Source: Zhengella sp020637775
Lineage (GTDB): Bacteria > Pseudomonadota > Alphaproteobacteria > Rhizobiales > Rhizobiaceae
Direction of reading: 5' to 3'
DNA: 64,000 nt
Assembly (NCBI RefSeq): GCF_041397485.1
Contig: NZ_JAWKWO010000001.1
Location: 744,001-808,000 of the forward strand
Positions within the stretch are counted from its first letter, which is position 1. Every line of letters starts with the position of its first letter. Under the pieces are notes generated by a model. The model searched no databases and had not been told where the DNA came from. It saw nothing but the letters and a program-made list of their open reading frames with translations. Shown in pieces: positions 51,636 to 58,957 of the stretch. The position numbers and the translations under genes were made by a program.

Positions 51636-53192
51636 TCATTCCGCTGCCTCCTTCATGCTTCGCGGCGAAAAATCGTCCGGAAAATGGGTCATCGCGCTCA
51701 TCACCGGATAGGGCGTGAAACCGCCCAGCGCGCAAAGCGAGCCGAATTTCATCGTATTGCAAAGGTCTTCCGCCAGTTGCTTCTGCGCATCCGGCTCGAT
51801 GCCGGCGGCCAGCTTGTCCAGCGTCTCGACGCCACGCACCGCGCCGATGCGGCAGGGCGTGCACTTGCCGCAGCTTTCCACGGCGCAGAACTCGAAGGCG
51901 AAACGGGCCTGTTTCAGCATGTCGGCGGTGTCATCGAAAACGACGATGCCGGCATGGCCGATCAGTCCGTCCTTCGCGGCGAAGGCCTCGTAGTCGAAAG
52001 GTGTGTCGAACAGAGCGCGCGGGAAATAGGCGCCGAGCGGACCGCCCACCTGCACCGCCTTGACCGGGCGGCCGGAAGCCGTGCCACCGGCCAGATCATC
52101 GACGATCTCGCCCAGCGTCAGGCCGAAAGCGGTCTCGAACAGGCCGCCATGCTTCACATTGCCGGCGATCTGCAACGGGATCGTGCCGCGCGACCGGCCC
52201 ATGCCGAAGTCGCGGTAGAATTCCGCGCCCTTGTCCATGACAACCGGTACGGAGGCCAGCGAAATGACATTGTTGACGACGGTCGGCTTGCCGAACAGGC
52301 CCTCGATGGCGGGCAGCGGCGGCTTGGCGCGCACCACGCCGCGCTTGCCTTCCAGCGAATTGAGCAACGAGGTCTCCTCGCCACAGACATAGGCACCCGC
52401 GCCGACGCGGATCTCCATGTCGAAGGCCTTGCCGGATCCCAGCACATCCGGCCCGAGGACGCCGGCCGCGCGCGCCCGGCGCACCGCCTCGTTCATCACC
52501 TCGATGGCCTGGGGATATTCGGAGCGCAGGTAAACGAAGCCCATGGTCGCGCCGGTGGCGAGGCCGGCAATGGCCATGCCCTCGATCAGCACGAACGGGT
52601 CGCCCTCCATGATCATGCGGTCGGCGAAAGTGCCACTGTCACCCTCGTCGGCATTGCAGACGATGAATTTCCGGTCGGCAGGGGCGTCCAGCACCGTCTT
52701 CCACTTGATGCCGGTCGGGAAGCCCGCGCCACCGCGCCCGCGCAGACCGGAATCGGTGACCTGCGCGACGATGGCCGCCGGCTCCATGGCCAGGGCATTC
52801 TTCAGGCCGGCCAACCCGCCGTGGGCTTCGTAATCGGCCAACGAAAGCGGATCGGTCAGGCCGCAACGGGCAAAGGTCAGCCGCGTCTGGCCCTTGAAGA
52901 AGGGAATTTCCCCTGTCAGGCCATGGCCGAGCGGATGATCGCCGCCTTCCAGAAACCCCGCATCGAAAAGACCGGCCACGTCTTCGGCTGCAACGGGGCC
53001 ATAGGCGATGCGGCCAGCCGGCGTCTCCACCTCGACCAGCGGCTCCAGCCAGACCATGCCGCGCGAACCATTGCGTACGATCTTCACGTCCGCGCCACGG
53101 GCCTTCGCTTGCGTGGCGACGGCAGCCGCGACCGCATCGGCGCCCAGCGCCAGCGCCGCGGCATCGCGGGGTACATAGACAGTCACGGTCAT
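51636..53192 (-). CDS. fdsB: NAD-dependent formate dehydrogenase beta (FMN/NADH) subunit
   Basis: A 518-residue NuoF-like subunit that passes electrons to NAD. Residues 1-100 form a thioredoxin-like domain; FMN is bound by GRGGAGFPTG (152-161) and NADH by the GAGAYVCGEETSLLNSLEG area (264-282). The [4Fe-4S] ligands are C441, C444, C447 (ESCGKCTPCR) and C487. Start MTVTVYVPRD at 53192 overlaps the fdsG stop by 4 bp. fdsA follows after 38 bp. Confidence 0.96.
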   Translation of the reverse strand: MTVTVYVPRDAAALALGADAVAAAVATQAKARGADVKIVRNGSRGMVWLEPLVEVETPAGRIAYGPVAAEDVAGLFDAGFLEGGDHPLGHGLTGEIPFFKGQTRLTFARCGLTDPLSLADYEAHGGLAGLKNALAMEPAAIVAQVTDSGLRGRGGAGFPTGIKWKTVLDAPADRKFIVCNADEGDSGTFADRMIMEGDPFVLIEGMAIAGLATGATMGFVYLRSEYPQAIEVMNEAVRRARAAGVLGPDVLGSGKAFDMEIRVGAGAYVCGEETSLLNSLEGKRGVVRAKPPLPAIEGLFGKPTVVNNVISLASVPVVMDKGAEFYRDFGMGRSRGTIPLQIAGNVKHGGLFETAFGLTLGEIVDDLAGGTASGRPVKAVQVGGPLGAYFPRALFDTPFDYEAFAAKDGLIGHAGIVVFDDTADMLKQARFAFEFCAVESCGKCTPCRIGAVRGVETLDKLAAGIEPDAQKQLAEDLCNTMKFGSLCALGGFTPYPVMSAMTHFPDDFSPRSMKEAAE

Positions 53193-53668
53193 TGGCCGAC
53201 CTCCGCGAGCAATGCATCCAATCCGGCGTCGTCGACGCGGCCGACAACCCGCCCGTCCACCATGGCCGCAGGGCCGCAGGCGCACAGGCCAAGGCAGTAG
53301 ACGGCTTCCAGCGTGACCGCGCCGTCGGCGGTCGTCTCGCCGAAACCGATCTTCAGGCGCGACGCCGCGCGGCCGGCAACAGCCTCGCCGCCCGATGCCT
53401 GGCAGGCCTCGGCGCGGCAGATTTTCAGCACATGCCTGCCCGCAGGGGCCTGGCGGAAATCATGGTAGAAACTGGCGACACCGTGCACTTCCGCGCGGCT
53501 GAGGTTCAGGCGGTCGGCAATGGTGCGCAGCGATTCTTCCGGAAGATGGCCGAAGGCATGCTGTACATCGTGCAGGATCGGCAGGAGCGGACCCAGACGG
53601 CCGGCATGGCCGGCGACAATCTCGCGTGTGCGTTCCACAATATCGCTGGCCGGATCCAGGTTCGGCAT
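53189..53668 (-). CDS. fdsG: NAD-dependent formate dehydrogenase gamma ([2Fe-2S]) subunit
   Basis: A 159-residue NuoE-like thioredoxin-fold subunit, first gene of the operon. The [2Fe-2S] ligands are C84, C89, C125 and C129 in CRAEAC and CLGLCAC. ILHDVQHAFGHLPEESL and VASFYHDF are typical of the family. It starts at ATG 53668, with GGGAGGA upstream, and overlaps fdsB by 4 bp. The unit fdsG-B-A-fdhD-fdsD runs without interruption from 53668 to 47708. Confidence 0.96.
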   Translation of the reverse strand: MPNLDPASDIVERTREIVAGHAGRLGPLLPILHDVQHAFGHLPEESLRTIADRLNLSRAEVHGVASFYHDFRQAPAGRHVLKICRAEACQASGGEAVAGRAASRLKIGFGETTADGAVTLEAVYCLGLCACGPAAMVDGRVVGRVDDAGLDALLAEVGQ

Positions 53669-53686
53669 CGGATTCCTCCCGTTGAG

Positions 53687-53752
53687 GCGACAATTGTCGC
53701 GGGATCGGCGCCGCGGATCAATAATGGCGTTCCGTCAGGCGATTTGAAAATC
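53687..53752. promoter_or_regulatory. Two palindromes in the fds operon control region
   Basis: GCGACAATTGTCGC (53687-53700) is a perfect 14-bp palindrome 19 bp before the fdsG start codon. GATTT-GA-AAATC (53741-53752) is a second dyad farther out, in a GAT-N11-ATC arrangement like a LysR-type box. A possible -35/-10 on the minus strand (TTTCAA-N17-CATTAT) lies between the two. No LysR gene (fdsR) is adjacent. Confidence 0.45.
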
Positions 53753-53845
53753 CTATCAATGCCAAAGTGACATGGAATGTGGGCCTGTTTGCGACATCGC
53801 GCGCTTCGGAAATGACGCGGGGCGCCGCAAGCGGGCCGCGCCGGT

Positions 53846-54721
53846 TCAGGCAGATTTCCTGCGCGAGCGGGCGGATGACTTGCCAGAGGATGACTTGCTG
53901 CTTGCGGATTTGGCGCCCTTGCCGGTCTTCTCCAGGCTCTGTTTCAACGCGGCCATGAGATCGACCACGTTCTCGCGTCCGCCACCGCCGCTTTCCCCGC
54001 TGTCCTTGTCCAGTTCCACGCGTCCGGTTGCCTTGCTCTTCGTCTTTCGCTCGATAAGGTCGCGCAGCGCCTCGGCATAGTTGTCACGGAAGGCGGCGGC
54101 ATCGAAGGGAGCGGTCTTTCGGCCAATCAGCGTGGTGGCGACATCGAGCAGTTCGGCGTCCGCCTTCCTGTCCTCGACCTGCGAAAACATCGGGTCGGCC
54201 TCGCGAATTTCCTCGGCATAGTGGAGGGTTTCCATCAGCATGCCATCACCGCAAGGGCGCACGGCGACAAGGTATTCCCTGCCCCGCATGGTCAACTGGC
54301 CAAGGCCCGCCATGCGCGTTTCCTGCAAGGCATCGCGGATCACGCGATAGGCATCCTCGGCCAGTTCGTCGGCGGGAACCATGTAGTACGGCTTGTCGAA
54401 ATAGATCGGCGGGATCTCGCAGGCCTCGACAAACTGAACCAGCTCAAGCGTCTTTTTTGTCTCCAGCCGGATCTCGCTGACATCCTCGGGATCGATCAGC
54501 AGATACTTGCCCTTGCTGTATTCGTAGCCCTTGACGATGTCCTCGCTCTTCACCGGGCCGACGCCGGAGACAACCTTCTGGTACTGGACGGGCTTGCCGC
54601 TCGGTTCATGGATCTGGCGGAAGCTGATGCGCGCGCCGGTCTTCCTGGCCGAATACAGTTCGACAGGGATCGAAACCAAGGACAGCCTCAACTGCCCTTT
54701 CCATACCGGTCGTGCTGCCAT
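53846..54721 (-). CDS. ku: Ku protein (bacterial non-homologous end joining)
   Basis: DNA-end-binding homodimer that recruits LigD in non-homologous end joining. The 291-residue product begins MAARPVWKGQLRLSLVSIPVELYSA and contains the Ku core: KPVQYQKVVSGVG, EDIVKGYEYSKGKYLLIDPEDV, YFDKPYYMVPAD, and TMRGREYLVAVRPCGDGMLMETLHYAEEIRE. The core ends near residue 260; the tail is a Lys/Ser/Arg-rich extension (GKGAKSASSKSSSGKSSARSRRKSA), of the type that binds DNA in other bacterial Ku proteins. No ligD lies next to it. ATG 54721 gives the conserved start; the frame beyond is antisense to the lipoprotein gene. Confidence 0.95.
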   Translation of the reverse strand: MAARPVWKGQLRLSLVSIPVELYSARKTGARISFRQIHEPSGKPVQYQKVVSGVGPVKSEDIVKGYEYSKGKYLLIDPEDVSEIRLETKKTLELVQFVEACEIPPIYFDKPYYMVPADELAEDAYRVIRDALQETRMAGLGQLTMRGREYLVAVRPCGDGMLMETLHYAEEIREADPMFSQVEDRKADAELLDVATTLIGRKTAPFDAAAFRDNYAEALRDLIERKTKSKATGRVELDKDSGESGGGGRENVVDLMAALKQSLEKTGKGAKSASSKSSSGKSSARSRRKSA

Positions 54722-54787
54722 CGGATAACACCTCCCTTGCTGCGGCCAGCGCGTCCGGGGCGCTTTGCCTTGCGGTCTCAACGCCGG

Positions 54788-54830
54788 CGCGCCAGCGCTG
54801 TTCCCACGCCACGCGCCAGCGCTGTTCCCA
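54788..54830 (+). repeat. Two 19-bp direct repeats, period 24
   Basis: CGCGCCAGCGCTGTTCCCA occurs at 54788-54806 and again at 54812-54830 in the 208-bp gap between ku and the lipoprotein gene. The core AGCGCT is itself palindromic. No gene was seen in the gap. Confidence 0.7.
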
Positions 54831-54929
54831 TTCCTGCCCTCCACGCAGCCGGAAGGCACAGGGACAGACCATGAAACAAATCGGGCGCCGGCGTGTTGGA
54901 TGGCATGTGACCAACCCAGGAGAAGCGAC

Positions 54930-55181
54930 ATGAAAGAAGTCCTGATTGCCGCCCTTGCCATGCTTGCCCTTGCCGGCTGCTCCGCCACTGAACGGGGTGC
55001 CACGGTCGGCGGTGCATCCGGTGCGGCCATCGGCGCCGCCGTGAACGACGACGCGGTCGAGGGCGCCGTTGTCGGCGGCGTGGTCGGCGCGGCTGCCGGC
55101 GCGCTGATCGGACGCGCCAGCGAGCCGGGCATGTGCATTTACGAGGACCGCTACGGCCGCCGTTACCGGGCGGAATGCTGA
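54930..55181 (+). CDS. Glycine-zipper outer-membrane-type lipoprotein (83 aa)
   Basis: Short lipoprotein: signal MKEVLIAALAMLALAGC with the lipobox LAGC (acylated at C17). The mature part is a glycine zipper (TVGGASGAAIGAAVNDDAVEGAVVGGVVGAAAGALIGRAS), the two-helix GxxxG hairpin found in SlyB/YMGG-type proteins, and ends with CIYEDRYGRRYRAEC carrying two cysteines that could form a disulfide. Shine-Dalgarno AGGAGAAG. Such proteins support envelope integrity; specific role unknown. Divergent from ku. Confidence 0.87.
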   Translation: MKEVLIAALAMLALAGCSATERGATVGGASGAAIGAAVNDDAVEGAVVGGVVGAAAGALIGRASEPGMCIYEDRYGRRYRAEC

Positions 55182-55200
55182 TACACTGAAACGACAATCC

Positions 55201-55222
55201 GGGCCGGCAAACGCGCCGGCCC
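55201..55222 (+). terminator. GC-rich hairpin after the lipoprotein gene
   Basis: GGGCCGGC (55201-55208) pairs with GCCGGCCC (55215-55222), loop AAACGC. It is 20 bp past the stop but lacks a T-tract, so it may only slow or protect the transcript. Confidence 0.4.
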
Positions 55223-55260
55223 GGCATCAACCTGCCGCGCCCGGCGGCCGGCCTGACGAC

Positions 55261-55839
55261 ATGAGCGATTCCCAGCCTCTTGTGACCATCATCGACGAGA
55301 CCTGCGCGGCGGCGACCGGCGAATCAACGACCGTGGCCGAGGCGCTGGACGGGCTCGGCCACATGTCGCATGCGGCCCTTGTTCTGCTTCCGGCGCTGGT
55401 CGTGGTGACACCGCTCAGCGGCATCCCCGGGCTTTCCAGCCTGCTGGGAATCACCATCGGCCTCGTTTCCCTGCAGATGATCGCGGGGCGCCGGCGGCTC
55501 TGGCTGCCGAAATGGATCCTCAGGCAGGAAGTGGGAAGCCGCAAGCTCGTGAGGACGTTGCGATCGCTGAGAAAGCCGGCAGGTTTCGCGGACCGGCTGA
55601 CGCGCGAGCGGCTGTCCTGGCTTGTGCGCCCGCCGGCGCGCCTGCTGCTTCAGGTGCTGTGCATGATCTGCGGCTTCGCCATGCCCTTCCTGGAGGTGAT
55701 TCCCTTTTCCTCCTCGATACTGGGCGGTGCCATTGCCGCATTTGCAACGGCCATCCTGGCTCGCGACGGATTGCTCGCGGCAATCGGCCTGGTGCTGGCC
55801 GGGGCGACGGTGACGGTGGCGATCGCGGCGCTCCACTGA
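55261..55839 (+). CDS. ExoD-family membrane protein
   Basis: A 192-residue protein of the exopolysaccharide-synthesis ExoD family. It has four or five membrane helices: VLLPALVVVTPLSGIPGLSSLLGITIGLVSLQM contains the family's PL(x)GIP signature, then WLVRPPARLLLQVLCMICGFAMPFLEVIPFSSSILGGAIAAFATAIL and a final helix. exoD mutants of Sinorhizobium are alkali-sensitive and make altered polysaccharide; the mechanism is unknown. It stands alone or with the following small membrane protein genes. Confidence 0.9.
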   Translation: MSDSQPLVTIIDETCAAATGESTTVAEALDGLGHMSHAALVLLPALVVVTPLSGIPGLSSLLGITIGLVSLQMIAGRRRLWLPKWILRQEVGSRKLVRTLRSLRKPAGFADRLTRERLSWLVRPPARLLLQVLCMICGFAMPFLEVIPFSSSILGGAIAAFATAILARDGLLAAIGLVLAGATVTVAIAALH

Positions 55840-55892
55840 TCGCGGAACATCACGGCACCCGAACAGGTTCGCCGGTTTCCAGCAGGAAAACC

Positions 55893-56051
55893 ATGGAGAC
55901 AACGATGAGCCAGTCCAGACGGAACCGGAGAAGCTATCGCGGCGAGGATACGCGCCAGGGCCATATCGTCCTGCGATCGGCGAAGCGGAAAATTGTCTTC
56001 ATTGCCGGCCTGTCCGGCATCGTCCTGCTGGCGCTGCTGCTGGCGCTGTGA
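55893..56051 (+). CDS. Small tail-anchored membrane protein (52 aa)
   Basis: Basic cytosolic N-terminus (SQSRRNRRSYRGEDTRQGHIVLRSAKRK) and a single C-terminal membrane helix (IVFIAGLSGIVLLALLLAL). The QGxIVLRSxxRxxxFIAGL stretch recurs in small alphaproteobacterial proteins often mislabelled as transporter subunits. Two possible starts, ATG 55893 and ATG 55905, both with a purine-rich site upstream. Missed by length-based gene callers easily. Function unknown. Confidence 0.65.
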   Translation: METTMSQSRRNRRSYRGEDTRQGHIVLRSAKRKIVFIAGLSGIVLLALLLAL

Positions 56052-56134
56052 GTTCCCTGCCGGCGTTTTGCCCGCCGGCCGGAACCAGCCATGCAGGCCG
56101 GACGTTTTCTCCCGAACACCAATGGAGGTTTTTC

Positions 56135-56377
56135 ATGCGTACCCGCACATTCATGACCGGAATGCTCGCCCTGCCCGTCAATGCCGTCCTGTTCGGCAGT
56201 TTTGCAACGCTGGTGCTGTCGATCCCGGCGCTGCGTCCCTACATGGAGTATGTCCTGCCGGCCGTGGTGGCGGCGGCATTCGCGCTCACGGTGCCTGTGG
56301 CCTGGGTGCTGGCACCAAGGCTGCGGATTCGCAACAACTATTACCCGCACCTGTTCAGCAAGGACGATTCCCGCTGA
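56135..56377 (+). CDS. Small two-helix membrane protein (80 aa)
   Basis: Begins MRTRTFMTGMLALPVNAVLFGSFATLVLSIPALRPYMEYVLPAVVAAAFALTVPVAWVLAPRLRI: two membrane helices, a short periplasmic loop (PALRPYMEY) and a C-terminal cytosolic tail (RNNYYPHLFSKDDSR). Strong Shine-Dalgarno GGAGG 6 nt upstream. Not assigned to a family I can name with confidence. The oxidoreductase gene follows by 46 bp. Confidence 0.7.
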   Translation: MRTRTFMTGMLALPVNAVLFGSFATLVLSIPALRPYMEYVLPAVVAAAFALTVPVAWVLAPRLRIRNNYYPHLFSKDDSR

Positions 56378-56423
56378 TGGGCGATGATCCGCGCCATGCC
56401 CGCACGGCGCCCGGCTGGCCGCC

Positions 56424-57836
56424 ATGACCGCCATTGATACCGATGTGGCGGTTATCGGCGCGGGCACGGCCGGTATCGTGGCGGAACGCAAGGCCCGCAG
56501 CGCGGGCGCACGCACGGTTCTCATCGATCCCGCCTTTGCCGGAACGACCTGCGCCACGGTGGGCTGCATGCCTTCAAAACTGCTCATTGCCGCGGGCAAG
56601 GCCGCGCATGGAGCATTGAGGGCACCGCTGTTCGGCATTCAGACCGACGATATCGACATCGACACGGCAGACGTGATGCAACGTCTGCATGGCGAACGCC
56701 GGCGCTTCGTCGAGGGCGTCAAAGCGGGGTTCGACGCGTTGCCCGACGGAACGGCGCTGCGGGCGCGCGCCCGGTTTCAGGGGCCGACCGAGCTGCTGCT
56801 CGACGATGGAAGACGCGTGTCGGCCCGCGCGGTGGTGATTGCCACCGGCGCCTCGCCGCGCGTTCCCGGCCCGTTCGCCGCCCTGGGCGACCTGATCCTG
56901 ACCAACGAGACGCTTTTCGACCTCGACCGCCTGCCAGCCTCGGTCGGGGTGATCGGGGCGGGGCCGTTGGGTATCGAGATCGCACAGGCGCTGCACCGTC
57001 TTGGTGTGCGCGTCGCCGTCCATGACAAGGGCGAACGGCTGGCACAGATCGAAGATGACGAAATCAATGCCGCCTTCCTCGTCGCCATGCGCCGCGAATT
57101 CGCGGTCCATACGGGCGTTGACATGAGAGCAGAGCGGGCCGGCGGTGGCGTGGCCGTCATCCGGGAAAATGGTGCCAGCGAGGTTTTCGATCGGCTTCTG
57201 GTGGCCGCCGGACGTTCACCCAATGTGCAGGATCTCGGCCTTGACGCGGCGGGCCTCGTGACCGGCGAAGACGGCCTGCCGCGCTTCGATCCGCAGACAC
57301 TGCAATGCGGTGACACGCCGGTCTTCATTGCCGGCGATGCCAATGGCAGCAGGCCTGTCCTGCATGAAGCAGCGGCCGAAGGCGCGACGGCCGGCATGAA
57401 TGCCGCGTCCTATCCGGTGGTCAAGCCGTCATCGCGGATGACACGGCTGAACATCGTCTTTACCGATCCCAACGTCGCCATGGTCGGCCACCAGCCGGGA
57501 GAACATGCAGGAAAGACAGTCTCGGGACGCGCCCGGTTCGACAACCAGGGCCGGGCGCGGCTGGAAGGGCGAACGGCGGGCCTGAGCAAGCTCCACGCGG
57601 ATGCGGCGAGCGGCCGCCTTGTCGGGGCCACGCTGTTCGGGCCGGACATGGAGCATCTGGCCCATGCGCTGGCCTGGAGCATCCAGCAGGGCGTGACGGC
57701 GCAAGGCCTGCTGTCCATGCCCTTCTACCATCCGACAGTGGAGGAAGGGCTGAAAGACGCCTTGCGGCAAATCTGCGAAGCCGTGAGTGCGCCGAGGCCG
57801 CGCGAGCGCGACGACGGCTTCCTGCCCGGCGGGTGA
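56424..57836 (+). CDS. Dihydrolipoyl dehydrogenase-like disulfide oxidoreductase
   Basis: A 470-residue FAD/NAD(P)-dependent class I flavoprotein disulfide reductase. FAD loop is VIGAGTAGIVAERKA (10-24); the redox pair is C43/C48 in TTCATVGCMPSK; the NAD(P) loop is GVIGAGPLGIEIAQAL; the second FAD motif is VFIAGDANG; and the C-terminal acid-base pair is FYHPTVEEGLKDAL. This is the E3/mercuric-reductase pattern, but it is not next to any 2-oxoacid dehydrogenase gene, and LNVGC is replaced by ATVGC. Its natural disulfide substrate is open (lipoamide, coenzyme A or small thiols). Confidence 0.9.
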   Translation: MTAIDTDVAVIGAGTAGIVAERKARSAGARTVLIDPAFAGTTCATVGCMPSKLLIAAGKAAHGALRAPLFGIQTDDIDIDTADVMQRLHGERRRFVEGVKAGFDALPDGTALRARARFQGPTELLLDDGRRVSARAVVIATGASPRVPGPFAALGDLILTNETLFDLDRLPASVGVIGAGPLGIEIAQALHRLGVRVAVHDKGERLAQIEDDEINAAFLVAMRREFAVHTGVDMRAERAGGGVAVIRENGASEVFDRLLVAAGRSPNVQDLGLDAAGLVTGEDGLPRFDPQTLQCGDTPVFIAGDANGSRPVLHEAAAEGATAGMNAASYPVVKPSSRMTRLNIVFTDPNVAMVGHQPGEHAGKTVSGRARFDNQGRARLEGRTAGLSKLHADAASGRLVGATLFGPDMEHLAHALAWSIQQGVTAQGLLSMPFYHPTVEEGLKDALRQICEAVSAPRPRERDDGFLPGG

Positions 57837-57864
57837 CCGGCACGAACCCGTCACCGGGCCACGA

Positions 57865-58098
57865 TCAGATTTCCGCCTCGGGCCTCTCGCGTCCGTGAAT
57901 CCATGAGGGAACAGGTTGGGCCGCCGATTTGCCCTCGTAAAGACCGTAGCGGCCGATGGCGTCGATATAGCCGATGGTTCGCCCACAATTCGAGCAGTCG
58001 AGCCGGCAATTGTCGCTGCCATCATCGAAGGTCAGCCGGTTCCTTGAACCGCAATGGTTGCAGAGCATGTCCAGGACCCTGATTTCGTCGAATGCCAT
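57865..58098 (-). CDS. Small zinc-ribbon protein (77 aa)
   Basis: Start MAFDEIRVLDMLCNHCGSRNRLTFDDGSDNCRLDCSNCGRTIGYIDAIGRYGLYEG. Two CxxC knuckles (CNHC and CSNC) form a zinc ribbon, with two extra cysteines/acidic residues between (NCRLDC). The C-terminus (KSAAQPVPSWIHGRERPEAEI) is unstructured-looking. Uncertain role; such proteins often bind nucleic acid or a partner protein. The ATG at 58098 is preferred to 58140 because of good coding character and a GAGAGAGA-type ribosome site. Confidence 0.7.
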   Translation of the reverse strand: MAFDEIRVLDMLCNHCGSRNRLTFDDGSDNCRLDCSNCGRTIGYIDAIGRYGLYEGKSAAQPVPSWIHGRERPEAEI

Positions 58099-58300
58099 CG
58101 TGGTTCTCTCTCCTCGGTATGTCATTGCAGGTAATGGCATGCGAAGGTGGCTGCAATGGGCCGGCCGCGATCACGTTTGGCGCGCCTGCTGACATATTTG
58201 TGCGGTCGGGCCTGGGCGCCGCGCCGGCAGCAGCAGCTTCCACGGGAACAATCGATCCCTTCGCCGGTTATCCGATCGTGATGATGCGCGGCGGAAGGGG

Positions 58301-58957
58301 ATGAGCCAGCTTTTCGGACGACATTCCAACGAGATCGCACGTCTTGTCCTGTGGGGCGGCGTGACGCTCGTCCTTGCCGTCATTTTCGTGCTGGCGGCCT
58401 TGCCACGATCGTCCCTGGTGACGGGAATGGAGCGCGACATGACCCAGCCGGTGCCGTTCAGCCACAAGCATCATGCCGGGGCGCTCGGCATCGACTGCCG
58501 CTATTGCCATACCGGCGTCGAGACCTCCGCTTTCGCCGGACTGCCTCCGACGGAAACCTGCATGACATGCCATTCGCAACTGTGGACCAATGCCGACATG
58601 CTGGAGCCGGTGCGCAGCAGCCTGGCAAACGGAACGCCGATTTCCTGGAATCGCGTGCATGACCTGCCGGACTTCGTCTATTTCAACCATGCCATCCATG
58701 TGAACAAGGGCGTGGCCTGCACCACCTGTCATGGCCCCGTCGACACGATGGCGCTGACCTGGCAGGCCAGCCCGCTGACGATGAGCTGGTGCCTGGACTG
58801 CCATCGCAATCCGGAACCCAACCTGCGTCCACGGAAGGACGTGTTCGACACCGACTGGCAGCCGCCCGCCGACATCGCGCGGCTGCGCGCCCTTCTGATG
58901 ATGGAGGAAGAGATCCACCCCGAAACCATGACCGATTGCTATGTCTGCCACCGATAA
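58301..58957 (+). CDS. actA: Alternative complex III pentaheme cytochrome c subunit
   Basis: A 218-residue membrane-anchored protein: one N-terminal helix (about residues 14-34) and five CxxCH haem sites at 66-70 (CRYCH), 87-91 (CMTCH), 140-144 (CTTCH), 164-168 (CLDCH) and 213-217 (CYVCH). Extra histidines (FSHKHH, FNHAIHV) supply distal ligands. This fits ActA, the pentaheme subunit of alternative complex III, a quinol:electron-acceptor oxidoreductase replacing or supplementing bc1. It overlaps actB by 17 bp. Confidence 0.92.
   Translation: MSQLFGRHSNEIARLVLWGGVTLVLAVIFVLAALPRSSLVTGMERDMTQPVPFSHKHHAGALGIDCRYCHTGVETSAFAGLPPTETCMTCHSQLWTNADMLEPVRSSLANGTPISWNRVHDLPDFVYFNHAIHVNKGVACTTCHGPVDTMALTWQASPLTMSWCLDCHRNPEPNLRPRKDVFDTDWQPPADIARLRALLMMEEEIHPETMTDCYVCHR

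Noticed and set aside
48631..53300. Long plus-strand frames opposite fdhD, fdsA and fdsB
   Set aside because: Shadows of the fds operon; all cofactor-binding residues are on the minus-strand products.
54788..54830. Direct repeats as a CRISPR array
   Set aside because: Only two copies with a 5-bp gap; no spacers and no cas genes in the window.
58092..58304. 70-codon plus-strand frame ending with ATGA overlap at the actA start
   Set aside because: Overlap is attractive, but third-position GC is lower than in the neighbours, no Shine-Dalgarno or domain is seen, and its 5' part overlaps the zinc-ribbon gene.
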